This document shows, one piece after another, positions 11,839-23,243 of a stretch of 64,000 bases of DNA. How positions within the stretch are numbered: position 1 is the stretch's first letter; every line of letters begins with the position of its first letter. The position numbers were made by a program, and so were the translations under genes. A model generated the notes under the pieces. It made no database searches. It was not told the origin of the DNA and was given only the letters and a program-made list of their open reading frames with translations. Source of the stretch: Hansfordia pulvinata (lineage: Eukaryota > Ascomycota > Sordariomycetes > Xylariales). The stretch covers positions 434,001 to 498,000 of the forward strand of contig BJKQ01000002.1 in NCBI GenBank assembly GCA_006538405.1, given 5' to 3'.

Positions 11839-12702
11839 TTTGGCCCGCCTGACGTGTCGCTACGAGGGGGCGGCGCATCCCCTTACACCAGGTCCCGGTT
11901 CCAGCCGCCCGAGGGCGCTGGGCCATGACCCGGCCGCCGGCCATGGGCTGGCTGGCTGGACTGGGGCTGGCCAGCACAGTCGGTTGTAGCGGTCGTGAAG
12001 ATGACAGCAGGTCCCACATTACCGGCTGCGGTTCACGAGGTCGCGGATGGAAGAAAAAAAGTTATCTCTTAATTAATACCCCCCCCTTTTTTTTTACCAT
12101 GTTAAACACCACCAGTGCACACCTGGGTTTCGGATTAAGGAATTCGAGAGCTGCCCGCCCCACCCCCCGAGGCATGAACCGGACAAGCCAGCCCAGCTGG
12201 CTCTCTCATATTACGATAGAGCGGACCACACCAGGTCCTTTGCACAGGAGGAAGAGGTGTGCTGCACTACTCGGTTGGATGCCTGAGCCGGCCGAGAAGC
12301 CGTCCGGCGAGTCGCAGAGCGAGCCCGATTGTTATTCGCTCGAAAGACGTCGAGATATTTGTATTCGTGTATTAATAAGAGGGGCGATGCGGCCAAGAAG
12401 GACGCCAGCACGAGAGAAATGTACTATTCCGTGTATGTGTTGCACAGTGAACAATGTCTTTCGCATGGACTGCCTGCACCTGACATGCGGCGTTTCTGTT
12501 TTCGCTCATTAGACATTGACGAGACAGCACACGGAGACAGGCCAAGCTCGCGCGCGTTTGCCGGCTAAAGAGCGAGCGCTTCCAAGACAACGGCTCGTAT
12601 CGCAGCATCCGCGAGAAATGAGACAGTGAGAGAAAATGTGGTATGTACATTGACAGGCAAGGCAAAACATATGTACGTGTGTGGGCGTGTGTGTGTGTGT
12701 GG

Positions 12703-12768
<66 letters not shown>

Positions 12769-12827
12769 GCGCGCGTGGTATCTTGAAGAAGAAAAAGGGG
12801 ACAACCCAAAGTCTGAAGGAAGAGAAA
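11839..12827. other. Convergent intergenic region with (GT)n tract
   Basis: 3' flanks of the + strand gene ending at 11838 and the - strand gene ending at 12828. No coding pattern seen. Confidence 0.55.
12676..12766. repeat. (GT)n microsatellite
   Basis: About 90 bp, interrupted twice by GGGC. It lies just downstream of the GH64 stop codon, probably in its 3' UTR. Confidence 0.95.
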
Positions 12828-14388
12828 TCACTTGTCAGAAGCCACGCCGCCGCCGCCGAAGCAGGACATCTTGGCAAAAGCGCCCTTGACCCCGTTCCAG
12901 GCACCCTTGAGCGCGCCCCCGACGCCGCCCCCGCCGCTACTCTCCCCCTCCCCCCCCCCCCCTCCTCCTCCTTTTTCTCTCCCCCATCTCCGGAGGCGGA
13001 AGAAGCAGCCCGCAACTTGCCCACGGTGACGGTCAACAGCTCCGGGTTGGGGTCGAACGCGGTGCCGGCGGGGTCGGGCTGGTCGGAGCCGCTGGGGACG
13101 ACGTCGTCGTAGGGGAAAGCGTAGCCCCTCCCGTCGGCGCTGGCGGCGTGCACGGCGCGCGCGTAGTGGTTGGTGACGGGCTCGGCGTAGTAGGTCTCGA
13201 CGACCTCGCCGTCGGGCTGGCGGGCGTTGCGCAGGAGCGTCGAGCGGTTGAGCGCGGCGGCCAGGCGGGCCCCGATGGCGCCCATGGCGTCGTGGTCGGC
13301 GCCCTCGGGGTAGTTCCCGAAGGGCCCCGTGGAGCACGAGAAGACGTCGGCGGCCGAGGGCTTGGCGAAGCTGCCCTGCGGGAAGGTCAGCAAATCGCCG
13401 TCCTTGACGCGCCCGACCACGTCGCCCCAGCTCGCCTGCGTGTTGATCGTCAGGTCCTCGGCGGCGTACTTGGCCCAGACGGCGTCGACGTGCGCGGCGT
13501 AGTAGCCCTCGAAGAGCGAGGGGTCGGCGACGCGGCCCGCGTTGGGGGACAGGACGCGCAGGTTGGCGCCATTGCCACCGTCTCCCGCTTTCACGACCAG
13601 CCGGTCCCATCCCGCGCCGTCCGAGGCCGCCTGCGCCGCCAGCGCCGAGGCCACCTTGTCCACGCCCCCGTCCGGCAGGCCCTGCACGCTCTGCTCCTGG
13701 CCCGAGGCGTTGCGCAGCTTGATGGCGATGGGCAGTGCGACGAAGTCGACGTAGCTGATGTTGACGAAGAGCTGCTCCGCGTTGAAGGTAAACCTGTTGT
13801 TTGTGTGTGTGTGTTCGTCTTGCGGTTAGTGGGTTGAAGTTTTCTTTCTTTCTTAGGTCTTGGCCGGACTGCGTCCATTTATGGTTTGGGAACAGGGGAA
13901 AAAAGGGGCAGAACTACACAACGAAACATGTATACATAGAGAGGAAGAAAGAGAAATGTATAGATATATAGAAGAGGGACCCAAAAAAAAAGAAAAAAAA
14001 AAGACAGGAAAAAAGACTCACTCAGCAAAACCCCAGTTGACATTATAGTTGGGATCCGCCTTGTTGGTGACGGCGGGCTCGACGACGGCCGGGCCCGGGT
14101 TGAGCAGGAAGGTCAGCTTGGCGTCGACGGCGAACCAGATTCGCCCCCCGGCGATCCGTGGCACGGTGACGGAGGTCGTGGCGCCGGGGCTCCCGAGGGA
14201 GATGGCCACGTCGGCGGCCAGCGGGATTGCTCGGCCGAGGGGCTCTGGGGGCTGTAGACGGTCTTGCCGTCCGACTGCACGAAGATGGGCGTGTTGTTGT
14301 TGTTCAGGTCCAGCCCGTTGATGTACGCCCAGGCGTTGGACGAGCCCGTGTTGTTCACCAGCGCGAAGCTGGTCGTCGGCGGCGTCAT
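12828..14388 (-). CDS. GH64 endo-beta-1,3-glucanase (osmotin-like), with an apparent 1-base frameshift
   Basis: Glycoside hydrolase family 64 cleaves beta-1,3-glucan, typically of fungal walls. Exon 1 is 14388-14022, exon 2 starts at 13793, and a likely last exon ends at TGA 12828-12830. Intron 1 (14021-13794) has GTGAGT, CACTAAC and CAACAG; it splits the codon of the Glu in GFAEFTF. That Glu and the Asp of ISYVDF, 16 residues later, have the spacing of the catalytic pair reported for Streptomyces matensis GH64 (Glu154/Asp170). FALVNNTGSSN opens the domain. The frame breaks near 14229: the N-terminal part runs to SPQSPSAEQ in one frame and continues at IPLAADVAIS in another, as if one base were missing from an A run. 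A weak intron (about 13010 to 12926, GTTGCG...TAG) would join VGK to a Gly-rich C-terminus ending in CFGGGGVASDK. No N-terminal signal peptide is visible. Confidence 0.8.
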
Positions 14389-14537
14389 GGCGGAGTAAGG
14401 CTATGGGAAAGAAATAGGATTGGTATTTCAAGGAGAAAAAAAAAAAAAAGAGTCGGCTCGGCCGGCTGAATCACAGTGTTGCTGTCGGGTTTGTGAGGTG
14501 GTCGGGTTTCTTGTCGGTCGATAGAGATGCCCCATGT

Positions 14538-14544
14538 CTTTATA
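14538..14544 (-). promoter_or_regulatory. TATA box of the GH64 gene
   Basis: TATAAAG read on the minus strand, about 150 bp before the ATG at 14388. The leader passes a pyrimidine-rich CCCATAG site at 14402 that could be a 3' splice site. Confidence 0.5.
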
Positions 14545-15068
14545 GTATCGAGCACCACTCACGCAGGCTCCCCTCTTCACTCCAGCTCCCGCCATCAAGT
14601 TCGCCGTGCGTGCCTCCAAAGCCGGGCCTTGAAGCCCACGCGAAGAGGTCATGGCCGTGTGGGTGGTGTAAGTTGACAGGTGAAGGTCGCCCGTGACCCG
14701 GGCCCCCGACGATCGGCTAGGCTTCAAGACGCCCCGGCGCACACGTGAAGGGATGGGAAGTACGTAAGGGCTGGAACGAGAGGCCAGCAGTGGCACCTTG
14801 GCCGTGACGAGGCCGGGATTCGACTCGGGGGAGGCGTCAAGTGGCGGTGCCATGGGGCCAACACCACCATACATTACACGTAGGTAAAGTAAGTAGTGAC
14901 TGAGAAGCTGGTCTGCGGTTGGAGCTGCGTGGATCGGTCTCTGGTCTCTATGCCCTCAGTCCTCTCCCGGCTGCCAGCTCCGCACGAAGAATGGCAGAGC
15001 ACGCCATGACTTGCCGTGGCATATGCGGTGCCGACAACTGCTGGGGCTGGGAGCCGACTCGCTCGCAC

Positions 15069-15099
<31 letters not shown>

Positions 15100-16510
15100 T
15101 GTTTGTGTGTGAAGACTCCAACCGCAGGCAGTTGCCATAGAGTCACGCGGCAGTCTTAGCTGGTCGGTCGAGTATAGAACCCCAGAGACAGAAAGGGCCG
15201 AGAGTGGGAAGGATGACCTATACACACCACATCAAAGTCTGGCTCTGGGGCAGCACTGTGTCTGCTGAGCCCAGGGACATTCCATTCGGAGACCACGAAA
15301 CGGCGGCTGCCATGCGGTTCGGGTGAGTGCGGAGGCGCCGTCAGATGAGCAGGGAGGGGCCAGACGGGGCAGGAGACTACGCCGGTGCAACGTCCGGCAG
15401 CCCACACCCACACCCACTCACACACCCACACATACGAAGGGGGACTCAGCGGGCGATAAAGCAATGCAGGGCCCGTGATGGTGTGATTATGGTCGGCGGG
15501 GCAGTAGGAGAGCCCCGGGTGAAGAGGGTCCCCGTTGCCAGTCATTGTTCTGCGTGCGTCTATAGGCCGGGCTTGGTGGCGCAGAACCTCGGACACGAGA
15601 GCACGCACCGCATCTCCAAGTAGGGAGACTTCGGAGACGTCACAGAGAGAGATGGGGTAGATCCGGCTTGGACTGTGACAGTCTTGGTTGCTGGCGGGAT
15701 ATCGACTATGTAGAGAGAGACTCGTCGTCTCCGCGGGTAGGGCAAGCTGGGGATACTGGACCGACTATACTCCCGACGACGTCTGACCTCGACCGGCCGC
15801 CGACCAGCACAGACCTGACAGGGCTGATTACTCTGCTTCGACAGACAGCACCTCGACAAGATGCCAAGGCAATCCAGGAAACCGATCCCCGGTCGAGCGC
15901 GTGCACCACCACCACCGCGGCTCTGGAACGACAGGATAAGACTGGAGGGGGAGGAGCCCCGTGGCCCGTCCTCTTGAGATGCGCATTGCTTATATTCAGT
16001 CACCTACACTCCACACGTCCGTCCTCGCTGCGGCCCTCGGAAGCCCCGTCAATCCCTTTCCCCAGTAATAAGAAGCCAGAGAAAGCCGTTGAGCCAGTCA
16101 TAGTCACCCCCTCTCCTCCTCTCCCCATCAGCCGTTCTTTTCCCCACACCACCCCTCCATCCACGCCCTCCCTGGAAATATGGGGGGGGGGGGGGGGGGA
16201 GGGATGGCACTTGGAAGGGGGGGGGGCATGATCGACAAAGCGCCACTCACCCCCCTCACGAACTAACCGCAACCCACCCACACACACAACACACCACAAT
16301 TTTCCCCCGCACATCGTGTACGAGTGAGTACCTCCTTCCCCCCCCCTCGCCTCTCTCGCCCCACCCCCGTCATGTACGAGTATGGGGCCTATCTCCGGCA
16401 CTGCATGGCAGTGCCGTTGGGAATGTGGAGGTGGGGGAAGGGGGGGTTGGGGGGGGCGGGTTCCTCTGCCTCTCGGCAGTCGCTCGCAGGGAGGCGCGAA
16501 AGAAAGAAAG

Positions 16511-16552
16511 AAGGAGGAAGAAGAAGAAGAAGAAGAAGAAGAAGAAGAAGAG
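16511..16552. repeat. (AAG)n microsatellite
   Basis: About 13 AAG units. It produces Lys/Glu or Leu/Ser runs in spurious frames. Confidence 0.95.
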
Positions 16553-17797
16553 GAAAAAAATGGAGATTCTTGCAGTGAGATCGAGGACCCGGCCCCATGC
16601 CTCAGATCAAACCCAAGGTAAAGATGGCTTAATGCTCGCTCGGGAGAGGGAGAGGTAGCAGAGGCCGGCGCAAGACCCGTCCCACAAACAACATATGGAC
16701 AAGAGACAACTCGTTGCATGAACCCAAAGGGCACGCGAGCAAAGCAACCCCATACGCCCACTCTTTACGCCCTGGGGAAGGGGAAGGGAGAGGGGGGCAG
16801 CATGACGCGCGCTGCGAAACCAGAAGGCGGCGCAAGTCGCCTGCCCCTTTAGGAATGTGGGGAGCTCTTGTCTTTCTGTCCGTCCGTCTGTCTGTCTGTC
16901 TGTCTTTCTGGGCTGGGTCATTCTTTGTCCACCAGATCGCTTCTTCGCCTCGCGTGGCTGCTCCGCTGCCTGCCCATGCGTGTCTGCCTGCTATCTCGCA
17001 GGGCCATCACGGCTCCTGACTCGATGGCGCGTTCAGGATTCCCCTTCATCTTGTCCGTCGCACTGCAGGTACACGTCATGGTAAACCCCTTCAAGATCCG
17101 GTCAGCTGAGAAACAATGCGACACGCGACACCTTGCACAGAAATGAGCTTCATACTGTGCACCAGTAGTAAACAACAGTCGTCCTGTATCTATCTATATA
17201 CACTCTCAATTCGCAACAATATACGCAAAGTAAAGAAGCCGGAAAGTATAAATAAGAAAAGGTGTAGTGAAATATATGGAAAACTTGGGGGGGGGGTATC
17301 TTGGTCCAACCAGCGAACGCGACAAAGCAGGCAAAGCCCTCGCTCCTCGCATCACCCGTTTTCGGCTTCTTCTCCCGCCGCAGTCGTAAGCCATGCTGAA
17401 CTCTTCCGCTCACATACGCGCGCCTGAGCTCTCTCGCCCGGTTGCAACGCTGCATCCATTCTCGACCCTGCCTCGTGAACCGTGTCGGTTGTGATCCGAT
17501 CAAATTCGACACTCGAAACCCAACAAGACACATTCGCAAGCCAGGCCAGCGTCCTGTCCGCTCCCCTCCTCTTCAAGCCCAGGCTTCCGGCTCATGCTCC
17601 CCGCCGGGCCGTATTGTATGCTGCGCACACATGCGGCGCCGTCTCTTGCTCGCTTTTCCCGAGTCGTATTAACCAACGTCTCCTTCACTGCCGAGACTCC
17701 TGCCTCGTCGCCCCGTGGTGCGGCTTCTCAGCATCCCTCTCTTATCTGACTTCTCTCCTTTCTCTCCGCCCTGACCCGTACCTTACCCCTTCCACTC

Positions 17798-19013
17798 CTA
17801 TACAACAACCAACCCCACGGCCGCACTCACAACAAGGGCAGCGAACCTAGCCATCCCAGCCCCCAGCGCCGAAGCCCCGCTCCCTTCGGCTCCCTCGCCA
17901 CCGTTGGACGTGTTGGTCTGGTTGGGCGCCATGCCGTCCTCGTTGGTGAAGAAGTACGTCGGGTCGTTGTCGCGCACCTCGCAGATGGCGCCCTGGGCTG
18001 TTGGATCGGCGCACCGCGAGCGGTAGTCGGACTGGCGCTCGGTCGAAGACGAGTTGTAGTAGGACTTGACGTAGCTGACCGTGGTGATGGCGTCCTCGGT
18101 AGGGGGGCCCTGGGACCAGCCGTCGTTTCCGTTGCTCCAGTGGGACAGCAGCAAGTGGCCCGGGCTGGTGGGAATGGCGCGGTTGTCGCTGTTGTTCATG
18201 CTGGCCAGCTTCTTGCCGTCGGCGTAGAATGCGACGGAGCCGGGGAGGTAGTCGAAGCGATACTCGTGGAAAGCGGCGGTGGGGTCGAAGGGCAGGTTGA
18301 CCGTCTGGAAGGTACGGGTGCCGCGGGCGTCGTAGCCGGCGTCCTGTGACTGGGCCGACTGCAGGACAAGGTTGACGGGGTAGCTAGAGTTTTCATGGCG
18401 GAACTGCGACGACAGGAACTCCATGTCGATCTCCTGCGTGTCATTGAAGTACTGGGGGGTGGTGGTCCGGTCAGCTGTGGAGCCGGAGTAGGAGGCGAGA
18501 GAACAATGGACTCACCCAGAAAAACGCGCTGCATGTGCCGGCAACCCCGGTGACCTTGATGCCGGCGCGGAAGGTGCCGTAGTAGTAGTCGAGGTCGACG
18601 GTGCTGATCTCGGCGCTGGGGACCATGTAGTCGGCCGTCTTTTGCGACTTGACGGTCAGGCGCACGCCCGGGTCCGCGCCCTGGCTGCCGTCACCATCGT
18701 AGCGGGCCGTGTCGTCGATGAAGTTGGACACGACGTTGTCCGTGGCGAAGGACTCGCCAAAGGGGCCGCGGGCCGTGTCTTTGGCCATGTCGAATTGCTG
18801 GGCGGCCCAGCCATACTGACCGTAGTCGATTCCCTCCTTCTTCAAGTCGAGGTGGACAAAGTCGCTCTCGAGCAGGTCAGTGAAGACGTGGCGGTCGTCG
18901 CCGGAGCCGCCGATGGAGTAGCCGCACTCGCAGTCGGCGCGGACGGCGGCCGACAAGAGCAGGGGCGCGGCGGCCAGCAGCCAGCGGCGCGAGTTGGATG
19001 TGTGCGAGAGCAT
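17798..19013 (-). CDS. Secreted GH16 family beta-glucanase/transglycosylase-like protein, probable GPI anchor
   Basis: 383 residues from exons 19013-18516 and 18451-17798. The 64-nt intron has GTGAGT, CTGAC and CCCCAG and joins SAFFW to YFNDTQ. Residues 1-26 form a signal peptide (RR, then a Leu/Ala core, ending VRA before DCECGY). The GH16 signature is EIDME, with nucleophile Glu173, Asp175 and acid/base Glu177 by family analogy. The E-x-D-x-E spacing fits licheninase, XTH or Crh-type members rather than the E-x-D-x-x-E laminarinases. FRAGIKV..GTCSAFFW and YRFDYLPGSVAFYADG are further typical strands. The last 40 residues are Gly/Ser/Ala-rich then hydrophobic (ARFAALVVSAAVGLVVV), as for GPI attachment. 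It probably acts on wall glucan at the cell surface. Substrate subfamily not settled. Confidence 0.9.
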
Positions 19014-19864
19014 GATGGATGTACTATGTTTTCTTTCTTTTTCCTCCCTTTCGGACCACTCCCCAGGACTCGGGGTTTGCCGTGATGAAGCGGCTCTGGC
19101 GCGGCCGTCAGCCTTACCGGGTAGCGTACAGAGGCGGTGATGCGAGTAAGCCGGGCGGGTAAGACGTGGCGGCAGTGGCGTAAGCGGGACGAGTAAGACG
19201 GGGGACGCAGCAATCGCGGATTGGCGACGGCGGGGCTATAGGGCTGCGGAAGCCGACGTCGCAAAGCGAGTGTTTCTTGTGCGCGCACGGGCGGGAGAGG
19301 CTCTACCGAAACGGAGCAAGGCGAGGCGGTGGTTTCGAGCTGAGGGTCTGTCCGCAGGCGTGGGGCGGCAGCGACGGCGGCGGGGGACGGAGCGAGCGAC
19401 AATGACGAAGTGCTTGTTTTTGTTGTTAGACGATTTGGTCCCGATGCGACGACGACGACGACGACGAAAACGACAACGACAACAGCAACGAAGAAAACAG
19501 CAAGAGCCAGGGGGGTTGGCAAGAGGCAGAACGTGACGATCGCGACGCGTGTGGGAAGGGGGAAAGAGAAAGGAGAATCGAATGCGACGTTGATGAATGG
19601 AGAATGCGGCAGCCACCATCCACCGCTACATTAGCCAATGTGATGTTCCATTGGATGTTAGTAGGTAGTGGTTGGTAGTGGTGGCATGCGCGGATGAATG
19701 GGAAAGGTACAACCTCAAAATGAGGTGGACCGGTGGTGGCAGAGAGAGGTACGAGTACACGATGTAGGTATGTAGATACATCCAATGCGCGTGTACTCGT
19801 CTGGAGGTCTGGTCAGGAAGGAAGGCAGGCACGAGGGAGGACTCGGTGACAAGAACCCAAACGA

Positions 19865-20000
19865 GGCAGCCGCAGCCGCAGCCAAGAACAGCAGCAGCAA
19901 CAGCAGCAGCCGCAACAGCAGCAGCAGCAACAGCAGCAGCAGCAACAGCGGCAGCAGCAACAGCGGCAGCAACTTGAAGCAGCAACTTGAAGCAGCAACT
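19865..20000. repeat. Imperfect (CAG)n/(CAACAG)n array
   Basis: CAGCAGCAA-type units over about 130 bp, ending in two copies of a 15-bp unit with AACTTGAAGCAGC. Confidence 0.9.
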
Positions 20001-20731
20001 TGAGTGGGCGATGTAACGTGCAGTCGACGTGCTCCAAGCAAGAATAGGTAGGAAAACCAAGGGACTCTCACCTTAGCTTGATGGGAGATTGTCTCGCACT
20101 CGGCGCGATGCACGACGGCGGCCAAGGCTGGGAACCGAGGCGGCCGAGGGGGCGGCAGGCAGGGGATCCCACCCTTGCCTGCTTTTCTGCCTGCTTGCCT
20201 GCTTGCTTGCCGGCCCCTTGCTGCAGATACACAGGTCTGCGGGCGGCGGCGGCGAATCAGGACCGCTGCTCGCGCGTGATAATGTCGAACAATCAAACGT
20301 CGATCTGCGTGCCGAGAAGGGTCAACGCGAGCACCAACCAGCCAGCCAGCCAGCACAGCACAGACTGTATGTGGCCAGGTGGGTGGGGGTGGGTTGGGCT
20401 CGTACGAGACGACTCAAAAGGTGCGCGTGCTCCCACCTGCCTAGAGGGGGAATGGGGAATGGTGATCGTGGGGTTTGACAGTCGAGGCGAGGCGAGGACG
20501 GGCAAGAGAGAGAGAGAGAGAGGACAGAGGTGGGCCAACCACGGCTGTTATACTCCCCGGCTTCCTTCTTCCCAGTGACACCGAGTAACAACAATGCTTC
20601 TCTCCGTGTCCAGTCTGTCGGTCTGTCGTCTCTTCTTCTTCTTCGTCTGTCCCTCAACCCGAAAGTAAGTATAGAGAGTGGTAAGGAAAGAAAAGAGCCG
20701 AGAATAAGATGGAACAGTAAGAATGCCTTAC

Positions 20732-20767
20732 AACCACCACCACCACCACCACCACCCCTGTCCGGTA

Positions 20768-20800
<33 letters not shown>

Positions 20801-20801
20801 A
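20732..20801. repeat. Paired (CCA)n and (TGC)n microsatellites
   Basis: (CCA)n at 20732-20756 and (TGC)n at 20769-20801 separated by about 12 bp. Confidence 0.95.
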
Positions 20802-21212
20802 CTTTTACGAGAACATCCCATCCATGCCGAACAAGCCAGAAATACTGGCATGGCTCCCACCGGGCCTTGACTGCCGAGACGGACGCGCCCCCGGACCGGC
20901 CTAGGCCACAACAACCCTGAGCGACGATACGAGAGGATCCGGGCCCACGTCAACGGCTGGAACGGCTATACCTCGCCTTCTCTTCTCTCTCATTTCCTCT
21001 TTGGACATTTCCATCTTGCCGGTTCTCCCCTCTCCTCTCGTATGCCCATGTGCAGCTAAGCGCGACGTTTTCCACCTGGAATCATTGACACGCGGTTGCG
21101 CACATGTTTCCCTACCTACCTCTAGGCTTGCTCTTCTCTCACCCACCACTCAGCATGAGAGCTCCGCGTCTCGTTCGAGTGGAGTGGGTGTACTTAGTAG
21201 GCTTCCACCACC

Positions 21213-21226
21213 TACGAGTACTCGTA
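21213..21226. repeat. Complete TACGAGTACTCGTA palindrome (type copy of a dispersed motif)
   Basis: Perfect 14-bp inverted repeat. Its half TACTCGTA or TACGAGTA recurs at least 41 times by eye in the window, always outside coding exons. Confidence 0.9.
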
Positions 21227-21738
21227 CGTCTCGTCCGCCGGCGGGAGTAAGGCAAACACCTTTCGGGGGATAATTATAGCCCCCGCCTGTCCCCATTCAG
21301 CCAGCGAGCCATCCCCAATCCTTCCAAGCGCCCGCGCCCGTTTCCCATCTTCTTTCCCCTCTCGGCTCTCTCTCTCTCTCTCTCTCTCTGCTCTGCTCTC
21401 TATTCGTATTCTGTCTGCGCCCCACATGCCTGGATTTCCACTTACAACAAAAAGACCAACATAACACGAGGTCCAACTCGAATTTCTCTCGGGCTTGGAC
21501 CCCCCCCCCCCCCTCCCTCTTGGTCTGCCTGCCTCGTGAAGATGGTGAAGATGCAGATGCCGTCTGCTCCGTAAGGGCACGTAAGCCATTTGTTGCTGCC
21601 GCCCGTGCGATGCAGAATACGAGCGCCTTGCCTTGCCTCACCTTCTATCCGCGATAACAGTAATAAGTGTGTAATAGAATACGAGTAATGAGTTAGTTAC
21701 CGGGTCAGGTAACGAAAGCCGGCAGACCAACAGCACAC

Positions 21739-21849
21739 AGCCCAACACCAACACCAACACCAACACCAACACCAGCAGCCAACACGCAACACGGTGTGTA
21801 CCATCACGCGCTTGGGCGCTCACATCTCATCTCATCTCATCTCATCCCA
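21739..21849. repeat. (ACCAAC)n hexamer and (ATCTC)n pentamer repeats
   Basis: Hexamers at about 21746-21774, pentamers at about 21824-21848. Confidence 0.9.
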
Positions 21850-23243
21850 TCACAGCAACAGTAACCAACGCGCCCCTCAAAATAACCCCCAGATCTGGCG
21901 CCCATCACGTCTCGGACCGGAACCCTTCTCCCATCGGGAGTAAGCAGTACCAAGCAACAACCTTGACATACCGTCAGCCAAAAGGGTTGGGGGGGGGGGG
22001 GGGGGGGGGAGAGCATAAGGCCCCCAAAGTGCCAATGTGGACCCTTGGCCTGCGCGTGGTAGACTGGCGAGCGAGCGAGAATCCCAGAGGCGCAGCGCAG
22101 CACCCATTCCCTGGTCCCTCCCTCACCGATCCCTTGCATCCCGCGTCCCTCGGCCCTTCGCCGCGCGCGCTCGCTGCCTTGCCCACGTCGCCAGCCTCCC
22201 GGCCCCTCCCAGTAATAAAGACAACTCCATCACACACCAGCTCGTTAGCTACATGTGTACCTAATGTACACGTGCGAGTCCCTGGCCGTCTCTACGGGTT
22301 CGCTCACGATTGGCTCAACCCCCTTCGCCACCTCATTCACAATGGATACGCCGCGACATTCACAGTAGGCAGACCAACGTCTTGGTGAGGAGAATGGGTT
22401 GCATTTCATGCCGCTAGCGCAAGGAGATCTATACACACTGTAGGAGATGCTATAACGCAAGGAAAATCGACAAGGCCAAATCCAAAGCAAACAACCCGCT
22501 AGCTGAATCGCACGGTTCAATCTGTTTTCGGCGCACAAGACGCCTCTTGCTCTGATGCAGCCCTCGGCGGGGCCGCTGCTGCCAATTATCAAACTCGCAA
22601 GAAAATGCGCAAATTTCGAGGGGTGAGAGAGAAATCATTCCATCAAGGAGAGTCGCGGCGAGACAAGGTATCCGTATATGCCAAGGAAAAACAATAAAAT
22701 CCGGCGGACCACCGTCGAGCCCGTCGTACCCAATGACAAGTCCAACCGGAAGGGGGGGGGGAAGGAGAAGAGTAGATAGGTAGTAGGGAGAGTAGGAAGA
22801 TGACGAAGGGGAGAAGGGTTAGGAAACGACGAAGGTATTAAAAAGGAATAGAATCGCCGTAGCTAAAAGGACAGAGCGGAAGAGAAGATCGGAAATGGAC
22901 CAGCCAACCAACTGCATCAAACATTAGGTTGCGCCTTGCTCGCGCTGGGTATCCCCGCTCCTCTCGCGTTTGCTGTGCAAGAGAAAATGCCTTCTCACGC
23001 CGCTCCCCTTTCCTGATTACCGGTGAGCCTCCCGATGCAGACCTGCGGCGCAAAGCGCTGCCGCGGTGTGAAAGAAGAGATTGGGAAAAAAACTCCGAAA
23101 GTCACCCTCACGCCAAGCCGCACCGACCCGAGGGGAATCAACGACAAATCAATCGCAAACCGATGAGGTATATGCAAGGAAATCGATAGCCACCAGACAA
23201 GGAGAGTTTGACAAAGGAAAGGACCGTCATCTCGTTATATTTA

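Larger units (their letters stand above)
14389..17797. other. Intergenic region, no supported gene
   Basis: About 3.4 kb between two minus-strand genes: GH64 promoter at the left, 3' flank of GH16 at the right. Contains GT (15082-15113), an 18-base G run (16182-16199) and an AAG repeat. No reading frame is convincing. Confidence 0.55.
19014..23243. other. Intergenic region, no supported gene
   Basis: GH16 promoter on the left, 3' flank of the transcription factor on the right. Between them are CAG, CCA, CTG, ACCAAC and ATCTC repeats, a 14-base C run (21500-21513), a 21-base G run (21989-22009) and the only complete 14-bp TACGAGTACTCGTA palindrome I found (21213-21226). No coding pattern seen. 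Confidence 0.55.

Noticed and set aside
12509..12830. His-Thr repeat C-terminus extending the GH64 frame
   Set aside because: This is read-through of the (GT)n 3' flank. A family-plausible C-terminus with a stop at 12828 lies in another frame, reached by a short intron.
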